Source of the DNA: Thioalkalivibrio halophilus
Lineage (GTDB): Bacteria; Pseudomonadota; Gammaproteobacteria; Ectothiorhodospirales; Ectothiorhodospiraceae
Length of the DNA: 40,762 bases
Assembly: GCF_001995255.1 (NCBI RefSeq)
Contig: NZ_MUZR01000024.1
Location: 1-40,762 of the forward strand
Direction of reading: 5' to 3'
Of this stretch, positions 16,647 through 24,707 are shown piece by piece. The notes beneath the pieces were generated by a model. That model did no database searches. It was given only the letters and a program-made list of their open reading frames with translations, and was not told where the DNA came from. The position numbers were made by a program, and so were the translations under genes. Each line of letters begins with the position of its first letter. The stretch's first letter is position 1.

Positions 16647-17018
16647 TTACTCCATGATCGAAATGGCCTGATTGACGAAGAAGCTCAGGACGAGGAGCAC
16701 CACGGCACCCACCACGCCAAGCAGACCCACCTCGCCCCATTCGGCCTTGCCTTGGCGGGCCTCATTGAATTTGGTCAGCGCGGTCCAGGACACCCACAGG
16801 AAGGAGGCGACGGCGATCAGTGTCCCGAGGACGATCGCCCCCTCGAAGATGTAGCCGCGCATGAGGTCGATCCAGTTGCCATCCTCGAACCCTCCGTCGG
16901 GCTCGGGTGCCGTCGGCAGGTTCTGCGCCCAGGCGGGCGTGGAGTGGAGGGCGACCACGACTCCAGTCATGAGGATGTGGCGGGCGCGGGCCCATTGGCG
17001 TTTGCAGGTATTGAGCAT
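16647..17018 (-). CDS. ICE membrane protein, PFL_4702 family (VirB2/TrbC-like, TIGR03745)
   Basis: 123 aa. N-terminal signal-type segment ending in STPAWAQ, then two hydrophobic helices (about 52-74 FEGAIVLGTLIAVASFLWVSWTA and 97-117 GLLGVVGAVVLLVLSFFVNQA) separated by a short basic loop. This is the plan of VirB2-type pilin subunits, so it is the best candidate for the pilus building block. Strong TAGGAGGA just upstream of ATG 17018. Confidence 0.85.
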   Translation of the reverse strand: MLNTCKRQWARARHILMTGVVVALHSTPAWAQNLPTAPEPDGGFEDGNWIDLMRGYIFEGAIVLGTLIAVASFLWVSWTALTKFNEARQGKAEWGEVGLLGVVGAVVLLVLSFFVNQAISIME

Positions 17019-17030
17019 CGAAAAGTCCTC

Positions 17031-17264
17031 CTATGGACGGATGAAGTAACCCACGAGCATCACCACGACGGCGGCCCGTACAGAGACCCAAAGCAGGTCG
17101 AACATGGGTGTCTCGCGATCGCTCCAGGCGCGGAACTGGCCCATCACGACCCACATGAGCCAGCTCAGATAGGTGACCGCGACAATGGCCGCGATCGCGA
17201 GCCCCAGGTCGGCGCCACTCGCGCCGGCCCACTGCTCGAACTGACTGGAGGCATCGCCGCTCAC
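17031..17264 (-). CDS. ICE membrane protein, PFL_4701 family (TIGR03758)
   Basis: 77 aa with two hydrophobic segments (LGLAIAAIVAVTYLSWLMWVVMG at about 21-42 and LLWVSVRAAVVVMLVGYFI at about 57-75). Small conserved subunit always next to the pilin-like gene in this class; exact role not known. GTG start overlaps the RAQPRD stop (GTGA). Confidence 0.83.
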   Translation of the reverse strand: MSGDASSQFEQWAGASGADLGLAIAAIVAVTYLSWLMWVVMGQFRAWSDRETPMFDLLWVSVRAAVVVMLVGYFIRP

Positions 17265-17563
17265 CGGCGGTAATCACCACTGAGGGGCTCGACCCGGCGC
17301 GGTTGGGCGCGCGGTGCCCGGAGGTGCTCCTCGATGCCGGCCTGCACCCGCTCCAGGTCGTGGCGCAGCCAGTCGTACTGGAAGCGGATCCGCGCGTCGG
17401 GTTCGGCATGGGCTTCGGCCTGATCGACCAGCGCGTGCAGGGCCTGGATCTCGTGAGCGAGTCGGCTCAGGCTCTCGCGTTCCGCATCGCGGTCGGCCAG
17501 GGCCGCCGGTGTGAGGGTGATCATCACCACGCCCGTAGCGAGCGCGACAAGGGTCCTGTGCAT
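17261..17563 (-). CDS. RAQPRD family conjugal transfer protein
   Basis: 100 aa, exported: signal peptide MHRTLVALATGVVMITLTPAALA. The mature part is two long helices (ERESLSRLAHEIQALHALVDQAE, YDWLRHDLERVQAGIEEHL) ending in RAPRAQPRRVEPLSGDYR, a variant of the RAQPRD motif that names the family. First gene of the second transfer block; ATG 17563 lies 52 nt after the shared 43-bp element at 17616-17658. Confidence 0.85.
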   Translation of the reverse strand: MHRTLVALATGVVMITLTPAALADRDAERESLSRLAHEIQALHALVDQAEAHAEPDARIRFQYDWLRHDLERVQAGIEEHLRAPRAQPRRVEPLSGDYRR

Positions 17564-17615
17564 GACGTGTGACTCCGAGGCGTTAGCGTGAGCCACAGTC
17601 TTCTGATTCCCGGCC

Positions 17616-17658
17616 GTGGCGACTACGAAAAATCCTCAAACCGATCGCGAGGGTTTTT
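17616..17658 (-). promoter_or_regulatory. Shared 43-bp upstream element, copy before the RAQPRD operon
   Basis: Read on the minus strand it runs from AAAAACCCT through a CGCG-rich loop to AGGATTTTTCGTAGTCGCCAC. The AAAAACCCT/AGGATTTTT arms can pair (one G-U). A copy of the same length lies ahead of pilL at 26265-26307, differing mainly in the loop. Position upstream of both transfer blocks suggests a shared promoter or activator/repressor site. Confidence 0.6.
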
Positions 17659-17756
17659 CGGACGCCAGGGTTGAGCCCCTGCGCCGTGCTATTCGGGCCT
17701 TCGGAAAGGGCGGGTTTGGCGAGGGTGAAACGTGGGTGGGTCCAGCGGGTCACGTC

Positions 17757-17764
17757 GCAAGCCC
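17757..17764. repeat. Target-site duplication, left (GCAAGCCC)
   Basis: Eight-bp direct repeat identical to 19742-19749, touching the outer edge of the inverted IS66-type ends. IS66-family elements make 8-bp duplications. Confidence 0.85.
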
Positions 17765-17932
17765 GTAAGCGTCCAGCGAAATACATTCTTTCGTCGTCCC
17801 GCCGCGGGTCCGATCATGAAGCCGAGCCCAGTTGGAGAGGAACGGCATCATGGGTTGGAGGCGACGGAGTGGGGAGGAGTGGCAGCGATTGGTATCGGGA
17901 TGGCCGCGTAGCGGTCTAACCCAGGAAGCGTA
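17765..17932 (+). repeat. 168-bp terminal inverted repeat, left copy
   Basis: Base-for-base reverse complement of 19574-19741 in my comparison. Contains the IS66 terminal GTAAGCG, the leader, and the first 27 codons of tnpA. Confidence 0.9.
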
Positions 17933-18202
17933 TTGTGCGCAGCACGGGATCTCCGTCGGTAGCCTGCAGCGCGGGCGTCGGCATCCTGGATGCGGAAGCG
18001 GCGACGGCGCGAACGGAGGGGAGTGCCGCGACCGAGTTCGTCCCGGTGAAGCTGGTGGGCGATCGGCCCCCCACCCCCCCCCGCGGCGGGCGGTGCGGAG
18101 CTGACCCTGGTATTGGCCGATGGGGTGCGGCTCGAGATCGGGACGGCATGTCCGGCCGAGACCCCGAAGCGGGTTCTCGGAGTCGTGCGGGAGTCCGCAT
18201 GA
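17850..18202 (+). pseudogene. IS66-family tnpA, frameshifted
   Basis: Starts MGWRRRSGEEWQRLV, with WPRSGLTQEAYCAQHGIS (IS66 TnpA helix-turn-helix region). After SLQR the reading moves to another frame (ATEFVPVKLVGDRPP) somewhere in 17960-18010, and again in the C-rich tract at about 18065-18095, resuming as GAELTLVLADGVRLEIGTACPAE and ending with TGA at 18202. Two frameshifts make it non-functional. Its first 83 bp are duplicated inverted at the other end of the transposon. Confidence 0.8.
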
Positions 18203-18222
18203 TTGCGTTGGACGCGCGGCAG
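18199..18222 (+). pseudogene. IS66-family tnpB, 5' fragment
   Basis: ATG overlaps the tnpA stop (ATGA), as in intact IS66 elements, and codes MIALDARQ before the sequence stops resembling the family. Marks the inner breakpoint between IS66 sequence and the cargo. Confidence 0.5.
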
Positions 18223-18336
18223 TCACCCCGGTGGGGGTCGAGATCCGGCATCGCTCGTCGGCTCGCGTTTTTCAGCCAGCGTCGGCTCTTACGAGTCTCC
18301 ACCGTAGCGCGGCCCGGAGGGCCGCGAAAACACCGG

Positions 18337-18414
18337 TCAGTCTCTGAGGTGTTTGATGATGAACAGGTAGTTCGCGGCGATGAGAGCGAGGATGGTGAAA
18401 ATGACTTCCATCAT
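18337..18414 (-). CDS. Tiny membrane peptide in the transposon
   Basis: Frame of 25 aa: MMEVIFTILALIAANYLFIIKHLRD, one predicted membrane helix with a basic tail. GGAG lies 8 nt before ATG 18414. Size and shape resemble small membrane peptides, some of which are toxins, but no family is recognised. Followed by a GC-rich hairpin (18309-18325). Confidence 0.35.
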   Translation of the reverse strand: MMEVIFTILALIAANYLFIIKHLRD

Positions 18415-18589
18415 GTCGGAGCTCCGGGTCGCGGCATCCTGTGAGTAGGCTTCGCGGCTGTTTCCCCAGCCATCTATCTGCCAAGCACCATCAAGCGGGC
18501 ACGATGTACTCTCCTTCGTCGATTTCTTCGTGCCAATGGATGAGGTTCACGCCGTCGTCGCGGATTCGGTCTGATGTAAATCAGAGGGG

Positions 18590-19471
18590 CTACTCGTAGA
18601 GCTCTTCGCGGAGGCGCCAATAGACATCATCGGATTCGGTGATGAGGGAGTTGTTGTCGGCCATCCCCGCAGCTGTGAACCCCTCAGAGGTTACTACGCT
18701 GGCGTCGGCGCCGTGGTCGAGCAGGATTTCGACCATGTTCGGGCCGCTGACCGCAGCGGTTAATATGAGGGTGGTTATTCCGCTCTCGCTCCGCGCATTT
18801 ACGTCAGCGCCGCCCGCCAGCAGGGCCACAGCCATCGCCGGGCCGTTTTGCAACGCGGCGAACTTGAGGGCGGTCATTCCGCGCTCGTTCCGCGCATCGA
18901 TTTTGGCGCCATGGTCCAGCAGGGTCTCGGCCATGTCCGGGTCGTTGTCCTGAGCGGCGTACATGAGGGCAGTCGCTCCGGTAGCGGACCGCGCATCAAT
19001 GTTGGCGCCGTGGTCCAGCAGGGTCTCGGCCATGTCCGGGTCGTTGTTCTGAGCGGCGTACATGAGGGCGGTCATTCCGGTAGCGGACCGCGCATCAATG
19101 TTGGCGCCGTGGTCCAGCAGGGTCTCGGCCATGTCCGGGTCGTTGTCCTGAGCGGCGAACAGGAGGGCGGTCATTCCGCGCTCGTTCCGCGCATCGATTT
19201 TGGCGCCATGGTCCAGCAGGGTCTCAGCCATCGCCGGGTCGTTTTGCCCCGCGGCGACCATGAGCGCGGTCGAGCTGTTTTCGTACCGCCGCGCATAAAT
19301 TTTGGCGCCCGCCTCGATCGCGGCCCTAGCTTCACCGGGGGTGCCTGCCCACGCGGCCTGGAAAAGCCGGTTCGTTGGATCCGACGCGAAGGCCGTTTGC
19401 AGGAACAGGCCCAGGACCAGGATTGCCCCAAGGGCGATGCTCGGCAGCAGGGGGCGTTGGTTGCGAATCAT
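18590..19471 (-). CDS. Exported ankyrin-repeat protein (transposon cargo)
   Basis: 293 aa. Signal peptide at about 10-31 (LPSIALGAILVLGLFLQTAFA), then six or seven ankyrin repeats of 33 residues (G-x-TALMYAAQ-xNDPDMAETLLDHGAxIDAR) to about residue 275, then an acidic tail. Several repeats are almost identical at DNA level with 99-bp period (18900-19230), so recent repeat expansion. ATG 19471 has AAGGAG 7 nt upstream; the ATG upstream is not needed. Probably periplasmic, binding an unknown protein partner; bacterial homologues include AnkB-type proteins linked to oxidative stress, but no partner is visible here. Confidence 0.88.
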   Translation of the reverse strand: MIRNQRPLLPSIALGAILVLGLFLQTAFASDPTNRLFQAAWAGTPGEARAAIEAGAKIYARRYENSSTALMVAAGQNDPAMAETLLDHGAKIDARNERGMTALLFAAQDNDPDMAETLLDHGANIDARSATGMTALMYAAQNNDPDMAETLLDHGANIDARSATGATALMYAAQDNDPDMAETLLDHGAKIDARNERGMTALKFAALQNGPAMAVALLAGGADVNARSESGITTLILTAAVSGPNMVEILLDHGADASVVTSEGFTAAGMADNNSLITESDDVYWRLREELYE

Positions 19472-19573
19472 TCCGCCACTCCTTGGGTTGATGTGTGGGT
19501 AGGGCACCGATCGAACCGCCACTATACCAGTGCGGGTTTCCCTCGGTTTCACCGGCCCTGTGTGAATTTTTAC

Positions 19574-19741
19574 TACGCTTCCTGGGTTAGACCGCTACGC
19601 GGCCATCCCGATACCAATCGCTGCCACTCCTCCCCACTCCGTCGCCTCCAACCCATGATGCCGTTCCTCTCCAACTGGGCTCGGCTTCATGATCGGACCC
19701 GCGGCGGGACGACGAAAGAATGTATTTCGCTGGACGCTTAC
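19574..19741 (-). repeat. 168-bp terminal inverted repeat, right copy
   Basis: Perfect inverted copy of 17765-17932. It stops inside tnpA at the codons for QEAY, so this end carries only a tnpA start without the rest. Confidence 0.9.
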
Positions 19742-19749
19742 GCAAGCCC
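19742..19749. repeat. Target-site duplication, right (GCAAGCCC)
   Basis: Second copy of the 8-bp direct repeat, adjoining the right end of the transposon. Confidence 0.85.
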
Positions 19750-19858
19750 GAGCGGGGGGTGCTGTGTCGAACGTCGGTGGGAAGGGGTTTGGCGTCCGGC
19801 CGTCCGGGGGTGGAGAAACGCCCTGCGCTCGTGACACTCGCAGCGGCGGGAGGGGTTC

Positions 19859-20602
19859 TCAGAGGTATTTCTTGAAGCTCGATGCCGTAATGGCCACGGT
19901 GATCGCATTGAGCAGGGCGAACGGGAGAATGACCCAATTCGGGTGGACCGAAAACGGCAGCGCGAGGTAGACCACCCAGGCCATGGCGATCGAGGGCGCC
20001 ATCAGCCGTTTCGCGTGGTGGTAGACGAACGACGATTCGCGGCCACCCCCCCAGCGGCGCAGATCGCGCTGCACGAGTCCATCGACCAGGGCCACCATGG
20101 CGAACAGGACGAACACCGGCATGGCGAGGGTCAGCACCCCCAGGCGGAGGGCGAAGACCTGCGTGATCGCCATGCCGGCCAGGACATAAGGCTCAATGGA
20201 GTGATACCCGTTGCGCAGAGAGTGCACGATCCGGCCATCCTCGGGGTGCGCGGGAATCGACAGCCACTCCACGAGCGAGTGGATCCCCGTGTACTCAAAC
20301 AGGAAGCGATAGGACACCTCCGCGAAGCTGCGCGCGTAGCTCCCTGGATCCGCGGTCAACATGGACTGACGAAAATCCTCGTTGAGGTAGCCGATCTCGC
20401 GTTCGAGCATCTGCTGGCTGTGCTGGATGCCTTGGTCCGGCCAGATCCAGGTCATGCCGACCCATTCCGCCACCAGGGAAAACAGCAACGCCGCGAGCAA
20501 CCATAGGACGGTCTGGCCCGCGAGGTTCAGCGTTCGCCCGATCAGCCCCGGCTCGCGCTGCTGCGCGGGGTGACTCGATGTCTGCCGGCGCGCGCTCGCC
20601 AT
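19859..20602 (-). CDS. ICE membrane protein, PFL_4697 family (TIGR03747)
   Basis: 247 aa. Basic N-terminus, then membrane segments at about 29-50 (QTVLWLLAALLFSLVAEWVGMTW), 137-180 (YVLAGMAITQVFALRLGVLTLAMPVFVLFAMVALV) and 207-240; the loop between them carries many charged residues. In this class it always follows traD and is presumed to help the coupling protein or the inner-membrane complex. ATG shares bases with the traD stop (TGATG). Last gene of the pilL block before the transposon. Confidence 0.87.
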   Translation of the reverse strand: MASARRQTSSHPAQQREPGLIGRTLNLAGQTVLWLLAALLFSLVAEWVGMTWIWPDQGIQHSQQMLEREIGYLNEDFRQSMLTADPGSYARSFAEVSYRFLFEYTGIHSLVEWLSIPAHPEDGRIVHSLRNGYHSIEPYVLAGMAITQVFALRLGVLTLAMPVFVLFAMVALVDGLVQRDLRRWGGGRESSFVYHHAKRLMAPSIAMAWVVYLALPFSVHPNWVILPFALLNAITVAITASSFKKYL

Positions 20603-22683
20603 CAGGCGGGTTCCTGCGGGGCGACCGGCATGGCGGTGTCCTGCCACCAATGCTCGGCGGTGGTGTAATCGCGCTGCATGCGCTCGGCGATGTCGGCGAG
20701 CGACCCGGGCATCACCGGATCCGCTTTACTGTCCGGAAGCGGCATCCGGATCTTCCAGAGCTGTCCCCCCTCGATCAGGGCGAACGCCTGACCCTTGGGC
20801 AGGGTGACGATGTCGGACGGCGTGAGCAGCGGGACCTCGGTTACCGTGATGCGGTCTTCGTTGCGGCTGGAGAAGTGCTGGTCGGATTCGGGATCGGCCG
20901 AATCGTTGGTGCCAGATACCTGCATGAGCGTGTTGATCTCGACCTGCGGAAGTTGCTCCGTGAGCATTTCGGCCGTCTCGTACTCCTTCACCCGCAGCAT
21001 GACCAGCGTGTTGAAGTTACCGGCCACCTGGCCGGCCTTGGGCTTGGATCCGATCCGGGCCTCGACGTCGGACCAGGTCTGCGTATAGGCCGTGACCTGG
21101 AATCCCGCTCCACCGGCCTTGTTCAGCAGCGGGATGAACTCGTCGCCGATCAGCTCGTTGAACTCGTCCGCATGCACGTTGACGGTCGGAAGCCCCGACC
21201 GACCACCATCCGGTAGCCCGTCGTCCTGCCCATGCTTGTACAGCTGACCCGCGACGGAGCAGAGATCCGCGAACATCGAGTTGCCCACGGCCGCCGCCAC
21301 GTCCGCATCCGAGAGCGCGTCGAGACCCACATAGACGATCCCGCCGGTGCGGATGATCTCCCGCCAGGAGAAGATCGGGCGCGGATCGTCGGTGTCGAGA
21401 TAGTCGGGGGCGATCAGCTCCGCCGTCTTGCCGGTGGTCAGCTTTTCCATCAGGGGGAGCAGCGAAGCCACGATCTTGTCGAAATAGGTCTTGTCGTACT
21501 CGAAGGCGCTGCGCAGGCCGTCGGCGACGGGGTCGAACAGCCCCTGCTCCTTGGCGTAGAGCATCAGGGCGACGGCACGCTTGTCCCGACCCTGAAGGTT
21601 GCGCGGTAGCTGACGTTCGTTGGTGTTGGCCTCGCGCCGCCCCACTTCCTCCTTCCAGCCTTCGGGCGCCACACTGGGGAGCCAGTGCTCGTAGTATTCG
21701 ATCAGCAGCGGCTCGATGTAGGTGATGTGCCGGAGGATCTGTTGGTAATCGGGGCGTCGGCCCAGCGCCACGATCGCCTGGGACACGATGTTCACGAATC
21801 GCCACGCGAACTCCTTGAAGGCGGCACTGTTGCCTTCGCTCGGGAGCTGGTTCGAGACACGGGTGGCGACCTCGGTAATGCGGCTGAACGACCCGACGGC
21901 GTTGTAGCGTGCCGAGTGGTCGGGGTAGCCCAGGTGACACATATAGAACTGGTCTTCGCGCCCCGCGCGGCGGGCCTCCGCATACATCCGCTTGAGCAGT
22001 TCGGCATCTCCCTTGGGGTCGATCACGATGGTGACGTCGCCACGCCGGATGTCCTGAGTGATCAGCACTTCGGCCAGCCGCGTCTTGCCCACCCGGGTCG
22101 CGCCCAGTACGAGGGTGTGCCCCACGCGCTCACCGAGATCCGTCCAGGCATCTTCCTCGTCCGGTTCCACGGCGTGCAGCGCGGGTTTTCCACCCACGGG
22201 AGGCAGAGGGGCCAGGGGGTTCCACCAGGATCGTTTCCCGAGTGCGCGCGCAATGCCGCGCAGCCCGGGGATGGACTCCCACTGGACCTCCTTGCGGCGG
22301 GCCCAGCGGTACAGGGGTCCGGGATCCACGTAATGCTGGACCTCCGGTCGGATCGTGTCCCGCAGGCGCTGCGTGTGCTTCTGCGTCCAGCGGAACCCCC
22401 GTCCGAGGTAGAGCTTCCGCCGCGAGACGGGGATTTGTTTCGCGCTCATGGAAAACTCGGGTAGCTGTCGGAGGTGGCGGTGATACCGCACGATCCGCCA
22501 CCCCTGACGCGCCCGGTGCACGGCCAGTGCCCCGAGCATCGCCGCCGCGACCCAGGCGATCGAGGGGGTCATCATCAGGGCCCAGGGCGCGGCGACCGCG
22601 ATGACGGCGGCGGCGCCGGCCACAAAGGCGGAGTAGAACTCGACCGGCGGCCGTAGGAGGGCCTCGACGGGCAGTTGGCTCAT
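20602..22683 (-). CDS. traD: Conjugative coupling factor TraD (SXT/TOL subfamily, TIGR03743)
   Basis: 693-aa coupling ATPase that brings the relaxosome-bound T-strand to the secretion channel. Two membrane segments at about 16-55 (FVAGAAAVIAVAAPWALMM; AWVAAAMLGALAV); Walker A GATRVGKTR near residue 195; IDPKGDAEL near 222; Walker B region VNVHADEFNEL near 504. Length is normal for the family. ATG 22683 overlaps the PFL_4695 stop (ATGA). Confidence 0.95.
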   Translation of the reverse strand: MSQLPVEALLRPPVEFYSAFVAGAAAVIAVAAPWALMMTPSIAWVAAAMLGALAVHRARQGWRIVRYHRHLRQLPEFSMSAKQIPVSRRKLYLGRGFRWTQKHTQRLRDTIRPEVQHYVDPGPLYRWARRKEVQWESIPGLRGIARALGKRSWWNPLAPLPPVGGKPALHAVEPDEEDAWTDLGERVGHTLVLGATRVGKTRLAEVLITQDIRRGDVTIVIDPKGDAELLKRMYAEARRAGREDQFYMCHLGYPDHSARYNAVGSFSRITEVATRVSNQLPSEGNSAAFKEFAWRFVNIVSQAIVALGRRPDYQQILRHITYIEPLLIEYYEHWLPSVAPEGWKEEVGRREANTNERQLPRNLQGRDKRAVALMLYAKEQGLFDPVADGLRSAFEYDKTYFDKIVASLLPLMEKLTTGKTAELIAPDYLDTDDPRPIFSWREIIRTGGIVYVGLDALSDADVAAAVGNSMFADLCSVAGQLYKHGQDDGLPDGGRSGLPTVNVHADEFNELIGDEFIPLLNKAGGAGFQVTAYTQTWSDVEARIGSKPKAGQVAGNFNTLVMLRVKEYETAEMLTEQLPQVEINTLMQVSGTNDSADPESDQHFSSRNEDRITVTEVPLLTPSDIVTLPKGQAFALIEGGQLWKIRMPLPDSKADPVMPGSLADIAERMQRDYTTAEHWWQDTAMPVAPQEPA

Positions 22684-23210
22684 TGTTCGATCCCCTCGCG
22701 CGAGATCAGGACCGGGTAGACGTCGAGCTGCAACCGCTCGGCGAGATCATCGCCGTGCGAGAGCTGGACCGGGATCCCGTGCGCGGTGTCGCGCACCCGT
22801 TCGAGGTCCTCGGGGCTCTCCGCCTGAACGAGCATGCACACGGCCCCCGCCTGCATGAGCGCGACCCGGTGGTGTTCCAGCCAGGCGAGCGATTGCGGAT
22901 CCGATCCCACCAGGCAGAGCGGGCGCGGCATATTTCGGAGTGTCTCGCGCACATGCGCCGGCGGCTGCCCCTGCAGCGGTGCCACGCGCAAGCGGGAGGG
23001 TTCGATGGGCAGCATGCGCTCGGCCGCGTCGTTCAACGGGGGGAGTGCGGCCGTATTGCGAGGTGTGGGGTCCTCGGCGCCCTCCAGGCGCTCAAGGTAG
23101 GGGGCCGCCGGACGGCCCTCGCCCGTATCGAGGATCACCTCCAGGGCCTGCGCAGAGGCAGAGACGAAGAGAAGGGGCAGCAGGGCGGCCAGGGGGGACT
23201 TGACGATCAC
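22680..23210 (-). CDS. ICE conjugation protein, PFL_4695 family (TIGR03765)
   Basis: 176 aa, exported: short basic start then SPLAALLPLLFVSASAQA. The mature part includes LEVILDTGEGRPAAPYLERL and CLVGSDPQSLAWLEHHRVALMQAGAVCMLVQAE, the family pattern. GTG 23210 is chosen because it overlaps the transglycosylase stop (GTGA) and has GGAGG 8 nt upstream; a longer reading frame upstream is a shadow. Confidence 0.85.
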   Translation of the reverse strand: MIVKSPLAALLPLLFVSASAQALEVILDTGEGRPAAPYLERLEGAEDPTPRNTAALPPLNDAAERMLPIEPSRLRVAPLQGQPPAHVRETLRNMPRPLCLVGSDPQSLAWLEHHRVALMQAGAVCMLVQAESPEDLERVRDTAHGIPVQLSHGDDLAERLQLDVYPVLISREGIEQ

Positions 23211-23830
23211 GGCAGAGCCTCCAGATGGTGTTGGACGCGGGCCCGGTGGCGGGCGGCGTTGGTGGTGTTCGAGGGCGCGTGATAGAGGCCGCTGGCTTCC
23301 AGCCAGTGGCCGCTGCGTTCGTACTGCTCTCGCAGGATCGCGGCACCGATGCGGAGGTTGCGATAGGGGTCGAGGGCCCGCGCCGGGTCCTGGAGACGCG
23401 CCTCGTGCCAGCGCCAGTTGACCTGCATGAGTCCTATATCGATGTTCCGCTTCCCGGCCGCGAGGTGGCGCTCCAGGGCGTCCAGCGCCTCCCGGTACGT
23501 GCGGTATCGCTCCGGCCGTCCACCCACGTTGAGGGTCCAGGGCCACGGCCGCGCCGCACCCGTGGACAGCCGTGCGCCGGACTCGGCGGCGGCGAGGGCG
23601 TACAGGACATCGGCCGGAACACCCTCGGCCTGAGCGACGCGGTGGTAGCCTTCAGGAACGCCGGCTACCGCCTGGGTCGCGAGCGTTAGGGCAAGACCGG
23701 CTGCCAGCGCTGCCCGGATTGCCGCAACAGCGAGGGCGTGTCGTGATCGGCCAGCGTGCCGTCGTCGTGATTGAGGGTGATACGACCGGCTCGCACCAGG
23801 TCGATCGGGACCGCGTTCTCCGCCGCCCAT
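23207..23830 (-). CDS. Lytic transglycosylase, VirB1-like
   Basis: Cuts peptidoglycan to let the conjugation channel through. SLT-fold signs: catalytic Glu in ALAAAESGA (residue 83 of this form), GLMQVNWRWH at 133-142, and the C-terminal AAILREQYERSGHWLEASGLYHAPSN. Start uncertain: ATG 23830 has AGGAGGT at good spacing but overlaps the PFL_4693 gene by 145 bp and gives a long basic N-terminus before the export signal (ALAAGLALTLATQAVA); CTG at 23707 would give the signal directly. Confidence 0.85.
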   Translation of the reverse strand: MGGGERGPDRPGASRSYHPQSRRRHAGRSRHALAVAAIRAALAAGLALTLATQAVAGVPEGYHRVAQAEGVPADVLYALAAAESGARLSTGAARPWPWTLNVGGRPERYRTYREALDALERHLAAGKRNIDIGLMQVNWRWHEARLQDPARALDPYRNLRIGAAILREQYERSGHWLEASGLYHAPSNTTNAARHRARVQHHLEALP

Positions 23831-24456
23831 CGGCGCACCTCCTGATCCGCATCGGTATCCGTCAGAAAGACGTCCAGCCGCCATTGGGCCCCGTCCTGCA
23901 AGCGCTCCACGGCGCGTTCCAGGATGTCCCCGCAGCGGTTGCAGTCGCGGGCGGCGACCAAGACCACGCGATCATCCGCACGGAGGTCATCCAGGGTGGG
24001 CGTACTCGGCTCACTCATGCGGGGCGTGGCACCCGTCGCGGAGCCGGACCGGTCACGCGGCTCGATCAGCACCCTGTCCGGGTAGAGGCGATCCCACGCG
24101 GCATCGTAGGCATGCTGGAAGGCCAGTTCTCCGGTGACGCGATCCCGCTCCTGCTCCACGGCCAGCTCGGCGTAGTACCGACGTTCGCGCTCGGTCTCTG
24201 CATGAATCCCCAGGACCCATATCGGGTCCAGATCCGGCGACCAGAGTCCCCGTGGACCCTCCATGATGGCGTCGTAGCGTTCCCACTCGGCGTCGGAGAG
24301 ATCCCAATGCTGTGTCCGGGCCGGTGCCGTTTCGACGCCTTCGGACGCTCGGGCCTCGGCGCGGGTCGCGTCGGACTCGACCGAACTGGCCTGCACGGTG
24401 CCGGACAGTCCGGTCGTCACCAGCAACGCGATCACGGAGTAGCGAGGCCGGGTCAT
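23686..24456 (-). CDS. ICE conjugation protein, PFL_4693 family (TIGR03759)
   Basis: 256 aa, exported: signal peptide ending near SGTVQA. Conserved family block LSDAEWERYDAIMEGPRGLWSPDLDPIWVLGIHAETERERRYYAELAV near 52-100, then a thioredoxin-like C-terminal domain with a CNRC motif near 170 (LVAARDCNRCGD), so a possible thiol-disulfide role in the periplasm on Cys-rich partners such as the PFL_4710 protein (inference). ATG 24456 overlaps the stop of the small upstream gene. Confidence 0.87.
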   Translation of the reverse strand: MTRPRYSVIALLVTTGLSGTVQASSVESDATRAEARASEGVETAPARTQHWDLSDAEWERYDAIMEGPRGLWSPDLDPIWVLGIHAETERERRYYAELAVEQERDRVTGELAFQHAYDAAWDRLYPDRVLIEPRDRSGSATGATPRMSEPSTPTLDDLRADDRVVLVAARDCNRCGDILERAVERLQDGAQWRLDVFLTDTDADQEVRRWAAENAVPIDLVRAGRITLNHDDGTLADHDTPSLLRQSGQRWQPVLP

Positions 24457-24692
24457 GGGTACCCCCGCATGCAGGGTCGCCCATCAATGAAATAGACCCG
24501 CTGTTCCCATTTGGACGAAAGGTCGGCTTCGACCCGGGTCCGCTCGGCGACCTGGTCAAGGCAGGTCGGCGGCGGCTCGGGAATCGCGACGGGCTCGACG
24601 GGGGGCGGATCGGGTGTCACCTCGGGTTCCGGTTCGTGCGTGGCCGCGATGACGCCGACTCCAATCAACAGCAAAACGACAGCTCCACCCAT
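24453..24692 (-). CDS. Small membrane-anchored protein of the pilL block
   Basis: 79 aa. Membrane segment at 2-17 (GGAVVLLLIGVGVIAA), a Pro/Glu-rich spacer, then a short domain with two Cys (PTCLDQVAERTR and DGRPCMRGYP) that could form a disulfide. No family recognised. ATGA overlap with the PFL_4693 gene. Confidence 0.7.
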   Translation of the reverse strand: MGGAVVLLLIGVGVIAATHEPEPEVTPDPPPVEPVAIPEPPPTCLDQVAERTRVEADLSSKWEQRVYFIDGRPCMRGYP

Positions 24693-24707
24693 GATGGTCT
24701 CCTGCTC

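Larger units (their letters stand above)
17765..19741. mobile_element. Non-autonomous IS66-type transposon carrying an ankyrin gene
   Basis: 1977-bp unit bounded by perfect 168-bp inverted copies (17765-17932 and 19574-19741) of an IS66-family left end, each beginning GTAAGCG, and flanked by the 8-bp duplication GCAAGCCC. Inside are a decayed tnpA, the first codons of tnpB, a tiny membrane-peptide frame and an exported ankyrin-repeat protein. No intact transposase is present, so mobility would need one in trans. The unit lies between the PFL_4697 and RAQPRD genes, upstream of the 43-bp element, and so splits the transfer region without breaking a gene. Confidence 0.85.

Noticed and set aside
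18483-18589. Short minus-strand frame ending NLIHWHEEIDEGEYIVPA
   Set aside because: Protein-like but only about 19 codons from a GTG, with no ribosome site; at most a gene fragment in the transposon.
18900-19230. Tandem 99-bp repeats as CRISPR or satellite DNA
   Set aside because: They are in-frame ankyrin codons in a long gene.
23211-23546. 288-aa form of the PFL_4695 protein
   Set aside because: The extra residues are a shadow of the transglycosylase; GTG 23210 gives an export signal.
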